A stretch of DNA of 64,000 nt from Anthostomella pinea. Its lineage: Eukaryota; Ascomycota; Sordariomycetes; Xylariales; Xylariaceae. The stretch's first letter is position 1. Every line of letters starts with the position of its first letter. The notes beneath the pieces are model-generated. The model ran no database searches. It saw only the letters and a list, made by a program, of their open reading frames with translations, and was not told the origin of the DNA. A program made the position numbers and the translations under genes. Below, in pieces: positions 57,355 through 64,000 of this stretch. The stretch is taken from contig CAUWAG010000007.1 of NCBI GenBank assembly GCA_963556695.1, positions 2,604,001 to 2,668,000 of the forward strand, in the 5' to 3' direction.

Positions 57355-59414
57355 TCAACCCTCAGGGTCATCCAACCCACCACCATCAACCCTCCTCCCA
57401 GGCTGCGCCTCATCACTGCGCAGCCGCTGCATGACCACCCTGTTGCCCCTCCCAAACAGGCCCAGCGCCAGTGCCAGCGGCGCGGCCGCCAGGCTCACGA
57501 CAGCAGTAAAAATAAGCGCATCCATCATGTTGTTCGGCGGGTCCGCCGTAGGTCCGGCCTTGAGCGCATCACTAATAACGATAAAAAGCCCGCCGAGCAG
57601 TTGGCCGGCGCCCCAGGCGACGACGGACGTGACCTCGGGCCCGACGGGGTGCGCGAGCTCGGCCATGAACTCGAGCGCGACGGGCACGAGGGCGAAGCTC
57701 GACGCGCCGAGGACGGACAGCACGACGTAGGGGCCCGCGAGCGACCGCGTGGAAGGCATCCAGATGAACACTAGGTATGAGAGCGCGACGAGGGGGACGG
57801 CGATGCGGATTAGGAGGAGGAATTGCTTGGTGCGGTCGAGGATTGGGGAGGTTATGGCGGCGGCGACTAGGCCGACTACTATGAGCAGGGCGCCGGCGAT
57901 GCCGGCGTCGTCGGGGGTGAAGTTGTAGGGGGTCATGATTTGATTGAGGAGCGAGGATATGCTGTTGAAGAAGCCGACGTAGATGGCGAAGGGGATTAGG
58001 ATCAGCCAGAGCTCGGGGGAGGAGGCGAGGGGGCGGAGCGAGGACCACTGGAGGGTGGACTTGGGGGTCTGAGCCGAGGGCTCGGGAGGGCTGGGTGGGG
58101 AGGCGGGGATTAGGAAGGAGGGGAGGGCGCAGATGGAGGACTGTGAGGTTTGCGTGTTAGAATTCAGTGGGTGTTCATAGGGGTCTGTTTAAATAGGGGT
58201 ATATGGATAGTGGGGTCTGGAAAGGGGGGTCTGGGAAGGGGGGTCTGGAAAGGGGTGTTTGGATAGGGGTCTGTTTGGAAAGGGGTCATTCGGATAGGGA
58301 TAAAAACATACGATGATAGCCACGTAGAGCACCCCATTCGACACATCAGCCGGCTCCGCGACTATAAACGGCATGACGAGCTGGCCCAGGGCCGCGCCGA
58401 AGGGGTTCGCCAGGCTCGTCAGGGCCGTCGCGGCCACGCGGCCACGGTTGGTGAACCACATGTCGGAGTAGCGCGTCGGCGCGCTGAGGACGAACGGCTG
58501 CGCCAGCCCCGTCAGGATCTGGCCGAACAGGACGACGCCGTAGCTGCCGCCGTCGGGCGAGTGAAAGTGTGAGCCCGCGTACCGGATCCAGTTGCCGACG
58601 AGGATCAGCACGGCGGCCGTTATAATGCTCGGTTTCGGCCCGAGGTGCAACATGTAGATTGCCAGGGGCGAGGTCGCCACGAAGGCGAAGAGGAAGCCTG
58701 TCGAGTACCAGTTGATGGCCGACTCGGATTTCCTGTAGTAGATGGCGGCGTTTTGTGAGACCGGCGAGAAGGTGAGCCACTAGATGTGCGGATGGTGTCA
58801 GCATTGTATGTACGTGCATATTGGATATGTCAGGGGTTGGCTCCAGCATCGCGCTGTCAGACGTTCACATCCATCCCGTTGCAACTCCAGTCTCCAACCA
58901 AGAGAGGGAATGAAGTCAGCTGCGGCGCAAGTACACCTGTGTACCATGGAGACGATGGGAAACACGCGGGCGTGCAACTCCCATCCAACTGTTTCCAATA
59001 CCGCATAACTGAAAGCCGAACGAACTTGAGTAATGAAGCAAGCCAACTCACATCCCAGCTCACGATGATATTCATAAGCGTCAACTGCGCCAGCCCGAAC
59101 CAGCGCCTCTTGTAGACCTTATACACGACGCCGTCCACACCTCCACCCGCACTCCCATCCTCCACCACCTCCTGCGACTCCGCATGAACAGCCGCTGTCC
59201 CCGCCCCGAAGTCGTCATTCGAACCTGACGACGGCAGTCGCCGGTGCTGCGCGTCCTTGCGCGAGGACCCCTTGGGCGAGTCGGAGGAGTTGCTGCTGGT
59301 CATGGTGTTCAGCGGGTACAGATTCTCGCCGCCGCCGCCCTTGTCGTCTGCGTTGATAGAGTGGACGGTGCCGCCGGAGCTGTCGTTGGAGTGCGGGCTG
59401 TTGCTGCGAGCCAT
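57355..59414 (-). CDS. Major facilitator transporter, FLVCR/SLC49-like
   Basis: Polytopic membrane transporter of 538 residues in three exons: 59414-59052, 58779-58312 and 58140-57355. Introns are 272 nt (GTGAGT to TCTAG) and 171 nt (GTATGT to CACAG), both in phase 0 and longer than others here. The N-terminal 100 residues are Ser/Gly-rich and cytoplasmic. The first span follows [20 protein letters not shown], joined to [15 protein letters not shown]. Later spans include [32 protein letters not shown] and [18 protein letters not shown]. The wording [20 protein letters not shown] and [10 protein letters not shown] is typical of the FLVCR/SLC49 group. Animal members carry heme, choline or ethanolamine; the substrate here is unknown. 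The second intron contains a G-rich (template-strand) repeat at 58179-58295. Confidence 0.88.
58179..58295. repeat. G-rich minisatellite inside transporter intron 2
   Basis: Degenerate units of GGGGTCTGGAAA and GGGGTCTGTTT repeat about eight times on the + strand. Four close G runs at 58212-58255 fit a G-quadruplex pattern. The transporter is on the other strand, so its RNA would be C-rich here. The repeat probably explains why this intron is longer than its neighbours. Confidence 0.8.
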
Positions 59415-60755
59415 TGCTTTGCGGCGCTGCGCGCACGCGGGGGAGTAGAGTTCGGCTTGGTCTTATTAGGTCGGCGTATCTAGCGTCGCCAAGGCAGCCT
59501 GTGGTGGCGGGACTTCACCCTTCAACCGCTCGTTCGTCGATATAAAGAGGCAATGCTGCTTGTAGCGTATGTGCACCTTCCAACGATCGTCGGCGGTACT
59601 GCCAGGATTTCAAACAGATAGTGACCCCCACAGAGATCGGCCGACGATGGTGGTCTCTTCAGCGTCGCATCACGGTCGGCAATGGCGGTCTTCAGCGTCG
59701 TATCGTGGTCGGTATGAACGACAAGAGACCGCATGAACCAGCAATCAGTATCGAGACCGAGCCAGACAATCTTGGGGAACGCAGCGCCCTGCGATAGAAG
59801 GAAAGGATTTGCTTTCATTTCCCCCGAGCTGTTGAGACTGCGCCGCTGGGAGCAAGACCGTGCCGCTGGTAACACACGGCATGCGAGCTGGACTTATTGT
59901 CACACACGAGCAGGTGGGGGATACCCTGCTGTAGGGCGTGCCTATCTAACGCCGCCATCACAAATATGCAAGGGAGCATACCTGGTCTTTCCGACCTTAT
60001 CAATTGCATGTGCGCAACCTTTTCAAATAAGTGGCTGGCTGGCTGACTGGCTGACTGGCTGGCTTCATGTTTGGTCGACACGGAAGCTGGAGCTGATCTA
60101 ATAAGCAGTCTACATGTTAAATGGTACAGCCCTTGGCGTCTGCTCGTTCGCGGATGGGCCGAGGTCTACATACATAGGTGCTTGATGTGGAAGACCAGCT
60201 GAGGTTGGAGTCGAGCTTGTACCGGTGGGGTGTCGGAGAAGAACACTGAGCTTTTGCTCGCAGGACTCTGCAGGACTCTGAATTCTTTCAGCTAATAAAG
60301 TACTCGTACTGTGTACATCGCTGGGACATATCTTGCAAGTTCTCCAGCCTTATATGATAGCCAGCCACTTGGTAAATTACTTCCAGGGGAGAACACGCTT
60401 TCCTGAAATCCATGCATATGTTCTTCAAAAACCATGGCTGAGTTCAGTGATAAAAAAGGGGCTCGAGAAGCAGAATCACTAGATGGCTGAGGAACAGAGA
60501 GAGAGATCTATTTAGAGGTCGAATGCAGTGTATGTATGGTACAAGAGGACAGCCAGGCGCCGAGGATGCGCACCTGCGATGCCCGCTGCCCGCCGAGCCG
60601 CGAATCGTGTTATACAACCACTACCAAAACCAGGAGGTAACAGGGCTTGCTCATCGAGTCCTCCCGGCACGCTTTGCCCGCTGGTTCGTTCTAGGTCTAT
60701 GGGTAGGTATGTCATGCCAGATGCCGGCGACTCTCGAGGCTTGCGCGCGTGTCGA
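59415..60755. other. Intergenic region
   Basis: Begins with the MFS promoter reading left. No supported gene. A TGGC/TGAC tetranucleotide repeat lies at about 60030-60063. The last part is 3' sequence of the Qcr6 gene. Confidence 0.5.
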
Positions 60756-61626
60756 TTATTTCAGGACGGACCAGAGCTTGGGAGCTGCGCACTGGGTGGC
60801 GCAGTGGGCGAGATGGAAGACTGTCAAGGGCGTACACGTTAGATGCTGTTTTTCTTTGTAGAAAGGTCGCAGGCCTCCTCCAAACATAGGATAGCGTAGG
60901 CTGCCTGCCAGCATGTAGCACTTACACTCTTCAACGCAGTCCTCCTTGGCCTCGCTGTCGCCGTCATCGGATTGGTTCGTGACACGCTCGACGCACTCAT
61001 CGTAGTGGTGCTTGGCAGGGGCGCAAGTCTTAGAGTTCTTGCATGCTGTATAGGTGGTCTTAGCAAGCGTCCAGGATAACAGAAATGTTGACATCTTCAA
61101 TGGTATCGCGTAGTACCACTGCGGAAGGGGTTGCGAAACGGAAAGGGGTGCCGTGGGATGTTGTAGGAGCCGGACCGGACTGACCTTCCTCGAGCTTGTC
61201 CTTAGGGTCCTCAAGTTCCTCATCGTCTTCTTCCTCCTCTTCCTCTCCGGCATCTTCCTCGGCCTCCTCCTCAACGCCTTCCTCAGAGTCCTTGGATTCT
61301 CCGCCGTCCTTGGATTCGTCACCGTCCTTGGATTCTTCGGATCCCTTGTCTTGGCTTTCGGATTCCTAAAGAACGTGGTTAGTCGCGGCTTGGTCGCGAA
61401 TTGATTGTAACTGGCCGGGGGTTGTTCAGCTTCATTGCTGCAATGAAGCTGAACGTGGCCCCCATACGAGCAGCTCATCGGGTCATGACAGCATCGAGAT
61501 GGGTCGTCGGAGCTGGGCGAATGAAGGGGGTTGTACCTTCTCTTCAGGCGGAGGAGCTTCGGCTTCGGCGGTGCTCCATGGCGTAGCGGCCTCGACGAGG
61601 TCGGTGAAGGCGTCCCAGATACCCAT
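60756..61626 (-). CDS. qcr6: Cytochrome bc1 complex hinge subunit (Qcr6)
   Basis: Acidic hinge protein of mitochondrial complex III that helps cytochrome c1 meet cytochrome c in the intermembrane space. 151 residues in four exons: 61626-61537, 61365-61185, 61045-60926 and 60820-60756. Introns are 171, 139 and 105 nt. Exon 1 gives MGIWDAFTDLVEAATPW. Exon 2 is a long acidic stretch with repeated ESKDG units and a Glu/Asp run. Exons 3 and 4 form the conserved Cys-rich helical hairpin: CKNSKTCAPAKHHYDECVERV, then EDCVEE-FFHLAHCATQCAAPK, ending LWSVLK. The last splice (GTAAGT to TTGACAG) restores the FFH motif. The four-cysteine hairpin and terminal lysine-rich helix are diagnostic. The acidic stretch is longer and more repetitive than I would expect but fits the family. 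Confidence 0.95.
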
Positions 61627-61865
61627 TGTGGTCAGCTCGAGCACTGCACGGGTCCAATGGCTTGTGATGGTCGGGTGGGCGGGTGTTGATTGATGAGGTG
61701 TCCCGAGGTGTTGTCGTCGGGGCCAGTTTGGCTTGGACTCTTTGAGAAATTTAAGAGCATCAGCAATTGGGGCTGTTTGATTGGCCACAGACCAATAGCT
61801 CGAATCACGTGAAGCCAGAAGCCGGACCCACATGCATCTCAGGAGTTGCATCCATCTTCATAGAT

Positions 61866-62246
61866 TCATGGCTCCACAGAGACGAAGGCCGGTGCAAACT
61901 TGAAGCCATGTTGGTCTCGCATCTCAGTCTCAGTCGCATCTTCTCCAAGGCAGGTTCGATTTAATATCGCAAAGCCAGCGACTATGATTCGGTAGCCGCA
62001 CACGGAGTTGTTGTGATAGTACTCTACGAAATCACCTTGGTCATCATGATATCCTACGAATGGAGACTTTGATCCCACGAGACTACGACTTCCTTGCGCC
62101 ATGGAAATTTCTGCTCTTGTTTTGTTAAAGGGTATTACCTTGAACCTCCAGGACCCTACAACATGGCCTACCTGAGCTGTCAACATGTGACCGTCTGCAT
62201 TCGTACACTCAAAGGCCCATATGTCATGAGCACCGGCCTCAGTCAA
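61866..62246 (-). CDS. Possible small protein, unsupported by family
   Basis: A 126-codon frame starting MTEAGAHDIWAFECTNADGH. It has reasonable amino-acid balance, no signal peptide, and several charged residues near the end (GEDATETEMRD). Two in-frame donor-like sites (GTAGGC, GTAATA) occur early, so the true structure could differ. It lies between the Qcr6 start and the end of the WBP2-like gene on the same strand. It may be a real uncharacterised gene, part of a leader, or chance. Confidence 0.25.
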   Translation of the reverse strand: MTEAGAHDIWAFECTNADGHMLTAQVGHVVGSWRFKVIPFNKTRAEISMAQGSRSLVGSKSPFVGYHDDQGDFVEYYHNNSVCGYRIIVAGFAILNRTCLGEDATETEMRDQHGFKFAPAFVSVEP

Positions 62247-62347
62247 GTCGGATGGGTATCATGTTTTCATATCTGCTACCTACCTAAGTGGGTGTCAATG
62301 GTCTCTCTGCCGTCCACCAACGAGAAACTACTCATTCGCAGCCCCTT

Positions 62348-63393
62348 TCACTGTCGTTCTGCCTCCTCTCGCAGACGCTCATCGAACTGCATGGTGATTG
62401 CCTGGGCTTGCGCCTCATCGTAGTCTGGCGGAGGTTCATCAGGGGTAGATTGGCTTATTGACTGTTGCCGAGCTGCTTCGTCGGCGCGTGCTGTCACATC
62501 AGCGGCCGGAGGTGCTGCTGCCGCCGGAATCGAGCCTCCAGCGCCCGAGGGTGCGGTGTACTCGGGAAGCTGTTCGTCGTGAACAGTCTGCACCCAATTT
62601 CGCTGACCCGACTCTTCCGCAATCTGTGCGGCATGGTGGAGTCGTGCCTTTAGTTCCACGAATTTTGACTCAAACTCGCTTGACCCGCCATCCTTGAATG
62701 TCAATTTCAGATTCACTCTGGGGAACTCGGGCGGGATGTTGCCGTCGGGAACAGGTCGCACACTGGCCTCCCAGTACCATGGGCCAATCCATGATGAGCA
62801 CATCCGTCCATCTTGACATCCCAGTATCTTAGACGAGAATGACTTGAATGATTCTGCTGGACTGGCAGGCAGGTATATCAACTGACAGCAACATTAGCAT
62901 ATTTCACGCGACAGCAGACGTGGTTGCTCACCCTTTGGTTCGTTATGTAGGCAGTGCCACTATCACTCTTGATGGAGAGAGGAGGGATGCCGGCTGGTTG
63001 GTTCGGAGCCGTCAAGCTCAGCCCTATCCGCCCCTTTGTCTTGTGTAGTATACTCTCGTGTGGCAGGGGCTCGATGTTGCCAGAGCGAGACAGCATAACC
63101 CAGCTAGCATCCAGATCAGTCTCGTCTTCCTCATCCCGAGTGCTCTGACTAAGGATATATGACGCGTGTTGGTCATGGAGGCCGTAATCCATGGCGACGG
63201 CGCAACACCAAGCCTTGCCCGGATACTTTGCACTGGGATATTGAATCAGGAGCAGGGTGCTCGAAGGGAAACAGAGGAACACCACGTGCTGCATTGTCAA
63301 TGCCGGGGGAAGGAGGAAAGGAAGACACCTGGGCTTGCGAGCTGACGTAAGGGATAGGAGAAAGAGAAGAGGTTTCACGTACTTGATTGACAT
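62348..63393 (-). CDS. WW-domain-binding protein 2 (WBP2)-like, GRAM domain
   Basis: 238 residues in three exons: 63393-63383 (11 nt), 63103-62932 and 62881-62348. Introns are 279 nt (GTACGT to GCTAG) and 50 nt (GTGAGC to TGTCAG). Splicing gives MSINWVMLSRSGNIEPLPHE, the expected family N-terminus, then GTAYITNQR-LIYLPASPAESF. The GRAM-like domain spans roughly residues 1-145, with SSWIGPWYWEASVRPVPDG and LKLTFKDGGSSEFESKFVEL. The C-terminus is Ala/Gln-rich and carries a PPxY-type motif (PPPDYDEA), a ligand for WW domains of HECT ligases or transcription cofactors. An alternative start at MDYGLHDQHASY inside the first intron would replace the conserved N-terminus and is less likely. In animals WBP2 is a coactivator; in fungi the role is unknown. 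Confidence 0.88.
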
Positions 63394-64000
63394 GCCGGGC
63401 GGATTGGTTCGGCAAGACAAAAACAGGCAGGGTTCAGATGGGCTGGGTGGATGGTGGTGGCCTAGTTGGATGGTGGTGGCCTAGTAGGTATTCGGAACGG
63501 CACGGCTTCAATGGAGAACGGAGAGATATTGGGCAGATAATGGGCAGATAATGTGGGCCACTAGAGCTGTAGCTGCTCAACTCGCAGTAGTGGAATGGCC
63601 AAATGGCAAGCAGCTGCACGACGTTGCAGACGTGGATGTGTGGATGTGCCTCACTGTCGAAGCAGCAACGTTCCAAGGTCGGAGGCAAGACGAGAGCCGT
63701 TAGCTACGGTAGCTCGTTTACTGTCTGTAACTGGGTAGGAGCTCGGCCTCGGTGATGAAAGTACTGTCTAGGTGCTCTATAGGAGGTAGTAGTTGTAGAC
63801 GAGCTGTAGGGTGAGAAGCTGATGAGAGAGCCTTGGGAGGCAGCCTGGTGGATGATGGCGAGATGGAGGTTGGGCCACCCCACTGGTATACACGTGGGCG
63901 GGGTCTTTGTAGGGGACCGGGGAGAGTTGGGACCAGGCTGCCAGTAATAATGTGGTTGGCTTTAGGGCTATAAGCTCACCCAGCGGGCGTATGCAGTTGA
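63394..64000. other. Intergenic region at window end
   Basis: Promoter side of the WBP2-like gene. A 19-bp tandem duplication (GGATGGTGGTGGCCTAGT at 63449-63466 and 63468-63485) and a doubled GGGCAGATAAT (63533-63554) are visible. No gene seen. Confidence 0.5.

Overview
This is nuclear DNA of a filamentous ascomycete (Pezizomycotina). The evidence is protein genes with short introns (mostly 50-70 nt, GTRNGT donors, CTRAC-like branch sites, YAG acceptors), long pyrimidine-rich leaders, a Zn2Cys6-type regulator, a polyubiquitin gene, Pex14, a Gpt2/Sct1-type acyltransferase, an Apd1-type ferredoxin and sterol-pathway enzymes of fungal type. Nothing in the window fixes the class or genus. No bacterial operon, CRISPR array, rRNA, intact transposon or viral gene was recognised.

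Layout, left to right. 1-4100: no convincing gene. 4.1-6.6 kb (+): Zn-cluster regulator. 9.8-10.8 kb (+): four-repeat polyubiquitin with one intron. 11.4-13.6 kb (+): BRAP2/Etp1-type RING ubiquitin ligase. 14.6-16.9 kb (+): glycerol-3-phosphate/DHAP acyltransferase. 17.9-19.3 kb (+): Apd1-like [2Fe-2S] protein. 20.1-21.3 kb (+): Pex14. 22.8-24.3 kb (+): alpha/beta hydrolase. 24.9-26.6 kb (+): DHCR24-like flavoprotein. 26.77-26.87 kb (-): tRNA-like element with a triplicated 13-nt block. 28.3-31 kb (-): uncharacterised zinc-finger/acidic protein, possibly the end of a longer gene. 31.5-33.1 kb (-): HMG-CoA synthase. 36.5-38.6 kb (-): BCS1-type AAA ATPase. 40.5-41.1 kb (-): low-complexity protein. 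42.8-44.2 kb (-): class V PLP enzyme. 47.5-49.9 kb (+): single-pass membrane protein. 51.1-52.3 kb (-): CCDC174 family, divergent from 52.6-53.8 kb (+) homoserine dehydrogenase. 53.9-54.3 kb (-): small membrane protein. 55.4-57.0 kb (+): Erg27-like ketoreductase. 57.4-59.4 kb (-): FLVCR/SLC49-like MFS transporter. 60.8-61.6 kb (-): Qcr6 hinge subunit. 62.3-63.4 kb (-): WBP2-like protein.

The content is mostly ordinary housekeeping: lipid and sterol synthesis, peroxisome import, ubiquitin, respiration and amino-acid synthesis. HMG-CoA synthase, an Erg27-like reductase and a DHCR24-like protein lie within 32 kb, but other genes intervene and the strands differ, so this is not a biosynthetic cluster. 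Exon coordinates come from reading splice signals and frame continuity by eye; most introns are supported by restored family motifs. I found no clear undescribed system. The best candidates for a second look are the 28.3-31 kb locus, the tRNA-like element with internal triplication, the perfect 17-bp palindrome near 34.78 kb, and the G-rich repeat inside a transporter intron.
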